DNA from: Monocercomonoides exilis | Lineage: Eukaryota; Preaxostyla; Oxymonadida; Polymastigidae | Direction of reading: 5' to 3' | Assembly: GCA_001643675.2 (NCBI GenBank) | Contig: LSRY02000002.1 | Location: forward strand, 285,501 to 349,500 | DNA length: 64,000 bases | In this document: positions 42,127 through 55,400 of the stretch, piece after piece | Layout: every line of letters begins with the position of its first letter | Numbering within the stretch: position 1 is the stretch's first letter | Notes under the pieces: model-generated | Databases searched by the model: none | The model's input: the letters and a program-made list of their open reading frames with translations, nothing else | What the model was told of the DNA's origin: nothing | Translations under genes and position numbers: made by a program

Positions 42127-43921
42127 TTATTTCTTCTTATTCTTATCTTTGGAACTATGCTTTTTTGTATTTGACTTTTTTGGTTGGATTTGTGTTTCTG
42201 GCTTCTTTGACTGTGATTGTGACTTTGACTTTTCAGGTTGATTTTCGACTTTTGGACTCGACTTTCTGGTCATTTCAATATTTCCTGCCCAGAAGACGCT
42301 CACAAAAACCTATATTTTTATATATTGCAAGAAAGAGAGAAAGAAAAGTGAGAGAGAATTCTAAAAAGTTTCAATAAAAATTGGATACATACCACAATGA
42401 TTCCGAATGTTTGTCGTGGTGTAACTTTGTGTCCAAAGAAGACGACTGATAAAATCAGCGATAAGCACTGTCAGAAGAAAGATTTCAAAATTCGTTTGAA
42501 GAAGAAAGAATTCAATGATGAATAACAAATGAAAGAAAGATAAAAAAAGTCAAATTTCTAAAAATTGAAAAATGAAAAAATATTTTTTAAAGAAGAACTT
42601 TTCACGATTTTCAAATTTATCTTCTTTTTTTAAGTCCATTCATTTGAACAACAAATCTCTTTTATTCAAACTTTTCTTAGTGAGGTCGCAACATTCTTCC
42701 ACCAGATGCCATATTTCTGTTTTAAGGAAATAATCATAATCTGCCCCATAAGATGAAATATGGATATCAGTACAATTCCTGCCAATTGCTTTGGATTCTC
42801 TTTCATAAGCTCAATTGAGTGCTCTAATTTGTGATTAACGACAATGACTGATAATATTCAAATATGCAATTGCTCAATGTTGCATCGTTAAATAATTCGA
42901 AAAAGCATACATAGAAACAAGAATAAAGCTGCGACAGGCATGTTGCATGCTAAAATTAAGTTCATTGAATGCCTGAGAAACAAAAAAGCAAAACTAACAT
43001 TTGTATATGTTTGAGAAAAAATTCACACCCTTTCTTTAGCAACTTTGACTGTAATTCATCGAAAAAGCTGTTAAAATTCGTGCTCACAACAACCAACATC
43101 TAATCAATAAAAACAATGGATGAAATGCTCTTTAATATAAATCAATAAATAACAACACACAATTCCCAACCAAGAAACATTTTCCAAAAGTCCCTGTTGG
43201 GCTTTAGGCGACAACAACACAATCACAAGTCCGGAAAACAGCATTAAGGAGACAATAATTTCTTGGTAAGAATATCCTAAAATTCCTCCTGTTTTCTTTT
43301 TGCTACCATTTATTATAAAGCTTGCGGGCATTGCTTTAAAAAAAAAAAAAATCAAATTTTAATACATAAAACATTCTACTTTCATGAAACAAACCAATAA
43401 GAAGCTTTGCAGATGAAAGCAAAATTTTGAGCGGATACGGAAGGTAATTGACTGAAAGACTCATCAAAAACACTGCTGTTGCATAAAACGCTCCGCAAGC
43501 AATGTTAATAAAAAAGTCTTTTTTGGTAAATTTAACATGTTTTGTATTCTTTTTTGTTGCAATAACTGTACAAGAGAGAAACAAAAATTGTTTTTGTTAA
43601 ATCAAAACATGAGTCTGAAACATAATACCACATAAGCTGAACAATGTCGTGGTTATGCAATCCACAAATGGTATTAACAGAGCAAATGTCATGTCCTTCT
43701 TGTTTCCGGTCATTGATAATCTTCAAAAATACAATCAGAACACAAAATATTAATGATTTTAAACAAATGCAAACATCTTTTCTGTTCCAAATTCTTGGAA
43801 TAAGCACGTTAAAAGAAGAGCGCAAGAATGGAGAATAAACATGACAATATCTCCAACAGATCGCTGAGATTGTACTTGTGTCATTTACACCAAAATACAA
43901 AATGATGGATCTACGAACCAT
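42127..43921 (-). CDS. SLC35B/UAA-type nucleotide-sugar transporter, multi-exon
   Basis: No single long frame exists, but short minus-strand exons line up as one transporter. The order is MVRRSIILYFG; SVGDIVMFILHSCALLLTCL; NKKDMTFALLIPFVDCITTT; ACGAFYATAVFLMSLSVNYL with PYPLKILLSSAKLL; SYQEIIVSLMLFSGLVIVLL; SMNLILACNMPVAALFLFL; NPKQLAGIVLISIFHLMGQI; LILSVVFFGHKVTPRQTFGI; then a Lys/Ser-rich cytosolic tail to the TAA at 42127-42129. The segment NYLPYPLKILLSSAKL corresponds to the YPTxxLxKSxK motif of UAA transporters, and FFGHKVTPRQTFGI to their last-helix motif. Donors include GTTTGC and GTATGT. The family antiports UDP-sugars or PAPS across Golgi or ER membranes. Substrate is not predictable here. 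Exact exon limits are not resolved, and the first intron would be only 25 bases. Confidence 0.68.
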
Positions 43922-44133
43922 TATGAAGTTTTGATTATAAAAATTACAAAATATGGCAATGTCACAAACTATTCTTTTGCGCAAAAACATATGTTAAAGA
44001 AAAAATCATATCAAAAATGCATTGAACAACAAAATTAAGCATAAAAATCATTCCACAATCGAAAGAACGAAAAAGATCAATTCAAAACATTGAAAAAACA
44101 CAAACATTTAAAGCCGATAATAATAAAAAAATA

Positions 44134-47100
44134 CTAATTACCAATGAGCCAAACGGGCATGCTCAGATCAATAGTGGTTGAATCGCCTTCATTGGGATCA
44201 TCATTTGTAACAGCGATATATCGTTTTCTTTCGAATGAAAGAGTAATTTCATCCTCTTCTTTTTCGTAATCCCTAACAATTATACATCCTTCTGGTATTC
44301 TGTTTATTTCTTGTTGACTCTTCTCACCATGTCTGAGATCTCTGTCAAGTGCTCTAATCGCGTTTTCCATTGGCGTCAGCTCTCTCACAGCAGCGCGCTC
44401 CACCTTCTCTACACCTGTCACAAAGAGACTGAAGATGTCAGCCAGAAACAGCTGAATGCCGCCAACAGAACTCATCTTCTGCTCTTTTCGAGTGCGCAAC
44501 ACACGGCCAGATGTTCTCGAGCGGCTGTCCAAAGACATCTGCCCTGCCTGCTCGCTGTACTCGCTGCTGGACTCGGCTGAGCTTCCTGAATCTTCACTGC
44601 CATATTCAGACAAGCTTTCGTTGCTGTCCCCGTCTGCCTCACCTTCAGCAGCTGTGCTTCCCAAATGAAGAACAGCTGCCCTCTGCAGACTGCGCTGCTG
44701 CTGGAGAAGCAACCTTCTTTGGGCTGACTTCAGAAGTGATGATGGAATAGACAAGATTGGCGTCAGCAGCCGGCCAGCCACTTCGAGTGGGATGCTGGCG
44801 AGTCTCTTCATACCCCCTACGAGCATCTGCTGCCAGTTTCCCCTCACCACCCCTGCCTCCACATCCTCTCCCAGCCCTTTTGCATGCCCTGCCACTGCCA
44901 CAAGTGCTGCCACCACCTGCCCGAAGAGCGGAATCACACGCGACAGCTCAGCTTTGTGTGTCACTGCGAGCTCAGTCATTGCCTTCTTCGAGAAAGGCAT
45001 CACGATCCCTTTCATGAGACCGCCTTGGTAGCCATCCTGGCTGAAGAAGGGGAAGTCCAAGCACACACCTTCGAACGAAGGGATGATCGATGTGATGTTG
45101 TTGAATGTGAGAGAGCCCCCAACAGCATTCAGCACTACACGGAACAGCGACGCTTTTGCTGGCTTTTTGACACTTTTGTCAGGCGAATCTGACATTCCTT
45201 GCTCTGTTGGGCTGGCTGGATTGGATGGTGTCTGAGCACTTCTGTCGTCGTCGGTGTCTGACCGGAACGAGAGAAAGAGCGTGAATGGATCCATCTCAAA
45301 GGAGAAGCAGAAGCCAGGTGCTTCTGATGGGTGTGCAGCACTTCCAATTGTGTTTGAAAGTTCTTTTTTGGAGTTCCGGATGAAGTTTTGATAATGTGAA
45401 AAGTAAATTCTGGGGACAGATGGTCTTGATGAAGACGATGAAGCATGAGAAATTGTTGCTCTTCTTCTCAACTGCATTCGATTGAGTTCGAAAATGTTTT
45501 GTTTTCCACAATGAAACGGCAACTGTGAAGGGAGAGGATGAGAAAGATAAAACAATTCTGGATGATGTTTCTTCTGCTTTTGCAGCAAGTAATCGTCGCT
45601 GAATGGACTGTGGAAATTCAGCCATCTTTCTGATATTCTCCTCATCGCTCTCTTCTCTTCCTTCTCCTTCGCAGCAGCAGACGGAGGAGGCAGACACCAC
45701 TGCATCACAAACGTGAGCAGCGCAGAAATTGTTGACTCGTTCAAAGAGACTGCCACAAGTGAAGGTAAATGGAGGCGAATGAACGAAGAGCCGAATGTGT
45801 CGACTGATGTGCCAACAACTGAGTGTGTCTCCATATGCAGCAGAAGAGGCGCCGGGTGGCTGGCAATCGCAGGTAGACAACGTGAATCAGCCAGCGCTGA
45901 GACAAAAGTGGAGTTTTCATCAGAAGATGACTGGGAAGACGAGCCGTCGTGCTTTGAGGGCAGGTATGCTCTGTGGACAAGATAGCAGGAAGGATATGAT
46001 GCCATTGCCTTTTCATACAGCTTCCGTCTTCCAGTTGATGTCACAACAGAGTTTGCAAGATTTGCTGGCACGCACAAGTCAGTCATGCATCGGGGCACAT
46101 AAAGCGGATGGAGCTGTGATGCATGCAATTGAGAAACTAATTCAGCAGGCGATGGAGTGACAGGTGGTGGCGATTCTGGAAAAGCCACAAATCCGACTGC
46201 CTGTTCAGATGTGTGACGAATAAGACGCTGTATGGACAAAGCTTTCTGCAGCTCATCGTCGACTTTCAGTCTGTTCATCGAATGCGTCGAAAGAAGATAA
46301 TCGAAATGTGGTTTTTGCAGCGGTGAGTGGAGGAAAGATGCAATTGTCCTGTCTTTGATGATGAAATCACCTATAACTGTGTCGTTTACAGAGCGCGGAT
46401 ACGAATTCATCATTTTTGAAGTTGCATATGATCCATCTGCTTCGCTCAGAACAGGAGGAAGAAAACCGTCCAAATGATATGCAATATCCATCATTTGCAT
46501 CTCTAAGAACGGAACATGTTTGCCATCGGTGTGTTTTCCTGCATCCTGTTTTTGTGTGATGTTGTTCCAAGTGCCCTGTTGAGGCAGCACCACGTCGAGT
46601 GTGGCCTGCTTCACATCTGCGTGGAAGGAGTAGTTCAGAGGAGGACGAGGATGACCAGAGGGAAGCAGAGCACCTGCGGGAGGAGGAGGCGGATGGGAAT
46701 TGACCCTGTTTGAGGCATAGGAAGAGCGATGAGCCACTTTGCGGATTGCTTTGGTGTTTTGTCCAAGAGGCGTGTGGAGAGAGGCAGAGCAGGCTGTTTG
46801 GATTGAGCCAACCAATGATTTGCCTGTGGATGGACGGTTAGCAGCAAGATTATCTTTTTCTCTGTTTGTTGAACAACTTTGCTTTATGGCGTTGTGAATT
46901 GGGCGAACACTCGAAGAATTCGAATTAGTTGTCAAAATTGGTATTTCTGGAATGCTCACAAACGAAGTCTTACCAACAAATAGCTTACGAGGCGTAAGTT
47001 TGTTGTTTTCCTCTTTCATTTTTTGTTTTGTCTTTCTATCTGTTCCATATCTTAGTTGCCATTGCTCTTGTGGGATGTTAAGTTCGATAGAATAAAGAAC

Positions 47101-50100
47101 ATCTTTCTTCTCAGAAGAAGCATTGTCTCTTTCAGCAACATCTGATGAACCTCTGCTGATCACATTGAACATGTTTTGTAATATAAATTTTCCTTTTTTG
47201 GCTTTTTTCTGCTTTTTTGATGATTTCTGCTGTTGAATTGCAGCAGAACGATTCGCAGAAAGCGAAAGAGGATAAAAGCGATGTGGATGCGAAGCAGCTC
47301 GAAGAAGAAGGCGCGAAACATCGTTTTGCTGTGGCTGTACAGGAAACATCAGCTGAAGCTGTGTTGTGTCTGCTTTTCGTGTGGTTTTCGCATCTTTCTC
47401 TTCGAGTGGATTGGTAAGTGCTTCACTGAGTTGGGCAGAGCCTGTGAATTGTTGTTCCGTTGAGATATTTTTATTGTTAATGTTGATTTCATTGCTCTCT
47501 TTGACATCCTCCTCCTCTTCTCCTTCCACTTCTTCTTCTTCTTTCCAATTCCATTCTGGAAGTTGAGCTTCCATGATTGTCTTAGTTGTTCTCGGGACGA
47601 ACTTGCCTAGATGCGTATTCCACTCCATAAAACCTTTCCCCATCAGGAAGAGGTGTCTGTCGTCCCACATGTGCATAATCTGCCAGAACATGCTTGTCAC
47701 TCCTGCCAATTCCGTCCCGTCGACTCTGCCAATCGCATTCACACAGCTCAGCTCAGTGATCGATGGGCGACGGAAGAGCGCTGAAACTTCTTCTAACCCA
47801 CTCACAATCTCAGGCACAACAAATGAATTTGTGCTCTCCTTCATTGCTTTAATACGTTGTGTAATAAACTGATCTTTCTGCTGTTGCTTTTCTTTCTTTG
47901 AAATGTGTTTTCCTTCATTTGCTCTCACAACTCTGTTGCAAAAGCGCTGTGCTATTCTTCTAGCTGCATTTGTGAGCAGTTCCATCAGATGCGTCTCTTC
48001 CTCAATTCTCAGCTGAACACTCCCAAAGGAGCATGCGGTGCTGTCGAGTCTAACCAAAATCTTGCAGCCTGTCTGAAGAAGATCCCTCCTTAGAAGCAGT
48101 GCAGAGTGTGTGTGGAATGGATGCTCAGAAAGTGTCGAAGAACCCAAACTAGTTATCTTCTGCGACAGATCCAACGGAGTGCCTTTTGGCTGAATTTGAG
48201 GCATGGCAAGGAGAATGGTCGGGACATGCGGTGGGAAAAAGCCGCCATTGTTCTGCGAAAGAGAAGTCACAGCAGCCAACGAAAGAGGAGAGAGTGTTGC
48301 ACTTTCAATGAGAGATGCTATGCTCGGCGCAATTGACGCAAAATAGACAGCGATTTCTGCAACTTTTCGAGATGTTTTTGTGTGAGTTGCTTTTTGTTTG
48401 TTTCGGAAGGCCAGTTGTTCGCTGACTGAAAGTGGAGGTGGAGTTGGAGGCAGAAGCTGCCACATGCGGAACTTAGTTACATCGTCAATGTAGAACAACT
48501 CAGCCAGATTGATCTTGCATCTGATTGGAGGATTGATAAAGAGGCTGAGCGCTGAATCGTTCAACACGATGTCCTCGAATGTCTTGTGCTGCTCAGAATG
48601 AGCTGATGCTGTGTCACCATTGCTTTTGCCAATCGCTTTGCCAAGTTCAAATACAAGTTGCTTCTGTGCTGTCTCTGGAATGCCTCCTTTCTTCTTCCTC
48701 TTCCAATTAGCACTTCCGTTTTTGCCGTCATTTTTCCTTTCGGCTTCCTTTCCGTTCCTGTTTGAATCGCCTATCCTCCACATTTCAACAGGCGAATGAT
48801 CAAATGCCAGTACTGATCGGCAGAGCACGGTTGCTCCATGAATGGCATCATCGTCTGAGAGATTGACGTTGCTGTGCTGTTCAACTGCAGCTGTGTGAGA
48901 AGACAAAGGGATTCCAAAGCGCACTGCATCAGAAAAGAGGCGCTGATGGAGTGGATGTGCCGATGGATTCAAAGCAGAAGGAACGTGGAGCTGATGGCAA
49001 AGGAAATCGGATGATATGTTTTCTTGTTGGTAGAATTTATAAGAATACACCTTATTCAACTGTTCGTTTGGAGGCCTAGAATTGTTGGGGTTATTGCACA
49101 TTTGCATCAGTTTCTTGGATTTTAACCACTGAGTCAGTTTATTTATTCTCATCTGTTTTGTTCTTTCTTTGCCAAGATGATTGCGCGGATCCAAAGTGAC
49201 AAGAATGTCATCTCCCCAAACCTCCCAATTCATAAATGTAGGTTGTGTGCTGATAAGCTCAAGTTCTTCTTTCCTTTTTGGTTTTTCGGTTTCTTTCTCT
49301 TTATCCTCTTTATTGACAATCTCCTCCATTTTTCCTGTAGCATTGTCAGATGAATGGTCAGAGCCAGATATCTGACTTTGTGTTTTGTGTGTTAATTTCC
49401 ATTCGTTTGCGATTGAAGCGACCGCATTGTAAACATCGTCTACGACAGACAGAATCATTGGAGTGTGCACAACTTCTGTTTCTTTCAGCACACACGAAAG
49501 ATTCAAAAGTGAAAGAGGCTCAGCCGAAAGAACACGATGCATTTTCTTATTCAGCTCAGAAGTCGCTTCGCTTCCATCTAATTCGTATTCCTCTGCTATT
49601 TTGAGCAGATCACTCACTTCTTCATACGCCCAGCTGTCTAATTCCTTCTTCTCATTCTCCTCCTTCTTCTCCTTCTTTCTCGCCAGGCTTCTTCTGCTGA
49701 ATGTGAATGCTGCTTGTATTGCTGAGTCATACGGCACAAAACTGTCAATGCCATTTCTCTTTTGCATTTGCCTGTCCTTCTCTGCTTTTTGCATCTTCCA
49801 GTCTTCCTTTCTGATTCTCCATTGTTTGTCACCTCTTCCTCTCTTCCTCTCCTCCTCGTTGTCCTTCAGCCTCCCCAGCAGAACGGAGGTTGGTCCAATC
49901 AGAGTCGCACAATGCTCACTCGGCCCACACACAAGCGAAATCCAGTCAGCAGAAAAAGCGCCAGTGAGTTGGCGGCAAATGAAGAAAGGAGCAGGAGAAG
50001 AAGGAGAAGATTGAGAAGGAGGAGGAGGAGGAGGTCGTTGAACAATTGGCTTGTCAGAAATCAAAGAAGAGAGCGATCGAAAGCGCAGATCTGTAAATTC

Positions 50101-51262
50101 AGAGGAAAACACTTGAGAACTCGAAGAATTGTCAGAAGGAAGAGTCAAATCGATATGAGCAGGGATGTTTGTGAGGGCAAGAGAAGGGCTGTGAATTCGA
50201 AGGGAGACGAATGAAGGGAGCATCGTGAAGAAGATTGAAGAGTCATCAAAATCAACAAGAATGTGCGTCAGAATGGGCAGGTGAGCAGAGGCAGAGGTTG
50301 TTTGAGATGCAGCCAAAGATGCTAACTGACTTGTCGTTACAGCAGAATTAGACTGAAAACTATCTTTTTTAACTTTTTCATTGGCAGAATCTGATTGATT
50401 GCTTTGTTTCTGTGTGTCTGCCTTCAGAATCTTGCTGTTGCTCTCTTCAATCCTCGACAGAATGTCTGGTGCGATTTCATCGAGTGCAAGCACAGTCGCT
50501 CTGACAATCGCAATCAGCGGCTGAGGAACGCCATCGTCTTCAGCTGCACCAAAATCAGAAGAAGACGATGTGGTTAGCAGAAGATCTGAGTCATCCGTCT
50601 TCAAAAGAATTGTCTCCTGTTCTGTTTGTGTGTCTATGCTGTCCAATTCATCTGTGTCGATGAAGAAGAAAGTGTCTGGAATGCATACACGAATAAAGAG
50701 AGGGTCATCCACACTCAAAAGTGGTGAGGAAAAGAAAGAGGAAGGTTGGGTGATGCCATCGAGATCGAAATGAGGGCGTTTGAACGTGCTGCTCAAGCGC
50801 TCTGAGATTATCTGCTCGTTTGTGTAGAACTGATTGACGTCTGCCTCTTGCTTCTGACAAGATTCTTGGTCTGTTCCTATTCGGTGGAGCATCTCAGAAA
50901 AGAGGGCTGAGTGAAGAGAAGAAGCTTCAGAAGCAGAAGAAGAAGACGACGACGATGATGAAGGAGAACTGAGACAGGACAATAGATGCTCGTGAATAGA
51001 CAGCTGAGGAGACTTCAGACTGGTTGAGTGGCCAGGCGACGCTGCTGATGAAAGAGAGCTGTCTTCGTTGGGAGGCAGAGAAGAGAGCTGAGGCGTGTAA
51101 AGAGAAGGCACAGCGAAATGAAGAGAAACAATGCGGTCGACAAGAAGAATGGCAGATTGCGTCTTTTTGAGCGGATCGTATTCCAAACGCTGTGGAAGAG
51201 CATTGTTGACAAAGTTGTTGTCGAGAAGAGGAGCATAACTGGATGAATGATACTTTGAATGT

Positions 51263-51294
<32 letters not shown>

Positions 51295-52402
51295 GGCAGA
51301 GTTTGAAAAGAATGAAAAAGAAGGGGAATATGTTTTCTTCCTCTTCTTCAAAAGAGAAGTCGAATACACAAAAAGCGAATGAAAGCTGACTGCAACACTA
51401 ACATCAGGACAGCGCTTGATTTGTCTGCAGTCAGATGCCTCATCAACCTCAGAGACATTCGCTTCTTGTGCAATTTGAGTGATACTTGGTGATTCAGATG
51501 GAGAGGAGGAGGAGGAAGAAGAAGAAAAGGAAGAAGAAGAAGAGGAAGATGATGATGAACAAGATCCGCTATTTTTTGGTGGAAGCATACAACCAAACAT
51601 GTCCTGAGTGAATGCAGTGAGTGAGGGGTGGATGAATTCTTCTCTTTCTGCCTCTCTTTCGCTGCTGAACGGAGCAGAAATGCGGATGAGATCGCTCTCA
51701 GACGCCGAGTGTATCTCAAACGGAGAGTCGAAAAAGGCAGCAGAAGTCGATTTTTCTGTGTGGGATTCGATGCGATGGCGGATGGTGGAGACGAAGAAGG
51801 CAGAAAGAGGGTCGTTTATGGTGACAGGCACATCATCTGCCTCGTCCTCGTCGTCAGAGGCAGACAGTGTGAGTGCTCGGAACATGGACGATTCGAGTGG
51901 AGAAGACTGACTTTTGCGCTTGGGAGGGAGAGAGAAGAAGAGGAAGCGCTGTTCGTGTGGATGAGAAGCAGAAAGAGGAGGAAGTGGAAGAGAAGAGGGA
52001 ATGGAAGAGGAAGAGGAAGAGGAAGAAGGCGAGAGTGGAGGTGAGATGGGTGCTGATGAAGAGAATGAACGCAATTGTGTTGGTGGAATTGAAGAAGAAG
52101 ATGAAGCAGCAGCTGAAATGATTGACAGAGGCGATTGAGATGATGATGATGAAGAGGCAGACGAAGATGAAGATGAAGGCAAAGGCAAAGATGAACGAAG
52201 AGAAGAATTATTAATTGGAGAACGGAATCTTTCGCGTGGCTCAACTTGAGAAGGAGGCGGTGGGTCTGTTGGCAAGCAGACGCCGAGCATAAACAGAACA
52301 TCAGAAAGAGAGAAGCAGAGGGCATGGCTGTATGAATGCTCAATGAACCGGATGGAAGAAGAAGTGTTGCTGGATGACTGTTTGAGAGAAGAAGAGGAGG
52401 AG

Positions 52403-52435
<33 letters not shown>

Positions 52436-55400
52436 AAATGAATCGAATCTGATTGACTCTTCTGAGAAGGGACAAGCACAAAGAGAGAGAGGCCGTCCAG
52501 TTTGAATGTCATTCCAATCACAAACAGCCTCTTTTGAGAGGATTCAACAGCAACCACAAGCGTCTCTGCCCGTTTTGCCTCGTCTGACGAAGAATGTTTG
52601 AGAGACAAGATTGTTTTGGCATCTGCTATCTTCTGAAGAGACTGAGATGTTGATGGCTTGGTTGTGTGTGATTGATCAGTCAATGAAGATGATGAAGAGG
52701 AAGAGGAAGAAGAGGAAGAAGAGGAAGAAGAGGAAGCTGATTGAGAAGAAAGAATGTTGAACTTATCAGAAGAGCTATCTGACTCATCCAAATGGAATGA
52801 AGAAGATGTTGCGTGAGGTCTGAGAGAAGAAGAAGAAGCGATGGCAGAAGTGACGTCGTCAACAAGAGAAAGAAGCGGAGTGACGAGAGAAAGAGGAAGC
52901 ATCACAGAAATAGGCTGAGCAGAAAAGGAGAGCGAAACGTGGAAGACGGTGCGGAAGAGAAGGGCAGAGGAAGACGTGGCAGCTTCAGAAGTGGGTAAGA
53001 GAGAAGGGAGAGGAGAGGTTGGGTACATTGGATAGACCTGGATGTGGAAGGAGAAGGGGTCTTTGGAGAGAGAAGAAGAAGAAGAAGGAGAAGATAGAGA
53101 AGATGGAGAAGATGGAACAGGAAGAGAGGAAGAGGAAGAGGAAGAAGAGGAAGAAGAAGATGATTGATGAGAAGATATTTGTGAATTGGATGATGATGAT
53201 GATGTGGAAGAGGAAGAGGAAGATGAAGAGGAAGAGGAAGAAGAAGATGTCTTTGAGTGCGTGGTTGGAGTTGAAGATGAATGTGAAGATGAAGTGGATG
53301 AAGCAGCATTTGATGTGGAAGAAGGCAAAGTGGAAGAGACTGTTGAAGAAGAAGAAGAGGCAGATGCAGATGCAGATGCAGAAGAAGAGGAAGAGGAAGA
53401 GGAAGAGGAAGAGGAAGAGGAAGAGGAAGAGGAAGAGGAAGAGGAAGAGGAAGAGGAAGAGGAAGAAGAAGGAGGAGGAGGAGGTGATTTTGTAGACGTT
53501 GAAGTGGATGCTGATGTGATTGAAGCCTTTTGATTAGCAGAAGAAGCAGAAGAAGAAGCAGACAAAGATTGTGTTGAACTCTTTTCAATCAAAGAAAAAT
53601 TCGGAATGCAAATCATTTGTATCAAAGAATCAGCACTTCGAAGCAACTCATCTTCTATTTTCGAATTTGGATTCTTTTTCTCTTCTTTCTTCTCATTTTG
53701 CTCAGAAAGCAGAGGCATTATCAGGTTTTCTGGTATTTTCAGTGGAAGAATTTTCGATCTGCTGAGAACTTCGAGTTTTGCAGAGCGCAGAACAAAATGG
53801 ACAAGCACAGGGGACAAATACTTGCTGATGAAGTTTTCTCGCCTTTTCTCCTCTTCCGACAGCTGAAATGCACTTTCATTTGAACTTTTGTCTTCGACTG
53901 AATTGTTCTGCTTCTGCTTCTGCTTCTCCTCCTCTTTCTCCTCTTTCTCCTTCTTTTCTTGTGTGTCTGTTTCGTGTGGAGTGATTGCATCCACATTGTT
54001 TGATGTCTCAGTCTTCGTTTTTTCCTCTTTGTCTTCATTTTGCAATGTTATCTTGTCTTTTTCATTGGATGTTGAGCTGATTGCGCTTATTTTGTTGTTT
54101 TTGTCTGTTGAAGTGTTGCGAATGAGTCTTTTTGGGGCAGCTATGCAGAGATGGATGCTGTTGACAGAGAGAGAAAGATGCTCCTTTTGTTGGATTGGCA
54201 CATCTGAGCAATGAGAAGAAAGAGAAGAAGAGGAAGAGGAAGAGGAAGAAGAGGAAGAGGAAGAAGAATAGCATCTTTTTGAGTGTGAGAAAGGCATTTC
54301 AGCTGTGGCTGAGTCGATGCCAATGTGGATGACAGCATCATACAGCCATCGGATGTTATGCTTTGGTGTTAGCCGTTCTCTTTCTGCCTCTTCTTTAGAC
54401 ACATCTGTTTGTTCTTTTTCATTGCTTTTCTCTTTCTCCTTTTTCTCTTCCTCTTCTTTCTCTTCTTTTTTCTCTTGTTCAGTTTCATTCAAATCTTCGT
54501 TTTCTTGTTCATTTCTGTCTTCTGCTGTCTCTTTCTTCTCATTCTTCTCGTTTTCTCTCTTCTCACTGTCACTCATGGCAACACGCATTCTCTCTGAAAG
54601 CATCGCGTCTGACCCATTTTTTGTGCTTTTGCCCATCGGAGACGAATGTTTGATAGGAAAATGAGTCAAATTTGAATGCGTCTGCATTTGCGGCTGAAGA
54701 ACATCTGATGTTTCATCTGATGTTTCTTCGGCTGTTTCTTCAGGTGTTTCAGAGAGCTTTTCGAGAAAAGCGTCTTCGATAGATGGAATGGAGGAGAGAA
54801 TGAGAGACGAGGCATTTTCGCGTGTGAGTGTGCTGAAGACACACTGGAGAGAAGGAAGAGACTCATTTTGCAGCGGATTCTGAGTGAGTGACTCAGAAAT
54901 GAAGGAAAAGGGATCAGAAGAAGAGGAAGAAGAGGAAGAGGAAGAAGAGGAAGAGGAAGAAGAGGAAGAGGAAGAAGAAGGAGAAGAGAAAAAACAAGCT
55001 GTTGAAGAAGAGCAATATGAAGGAGCAGGTGAGTTTGATGGATAGTCAGAGGAAGGACAAAACAAAGACGAGAGAGGAATCAACTGCTCCTGCAGCTTTC
55101 TCTCTTTCTTCAGTCGCTTGCGCTCTAATTTCATTTCCTGCTCTTCATCCATCTCTTCGTGCTCTTTCTCGCCACTCACTAGACCACTGCCAAAAATCAG
55201 CTCTCCCACTTTTCTTTGCCCTTCTCTTTGGCTTCTGTCATCTTCACCTCCTTCTCCTCCTTCTCCTTCATCTGCCATCTCATCGCTCATCACCCCTCCC
55301 GTCAGTCTATTTAGCCTTCTCCTCAGTCTGCTCCTCTTCTCTCTGATTGTCTGCTTCTGCTGTGCAATCATCGCCAGTATCTCTTCTTTCTCACTTGACG

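Noticed and set aside
53019-53533. Long Lys- and Glu-rich plus-strand frames (158 and 115 codons)
   Set aside because: They are the antisense of poly-Ser codons in the giant minus-strand gene. Composition is explained by the GAAGAG repeat.
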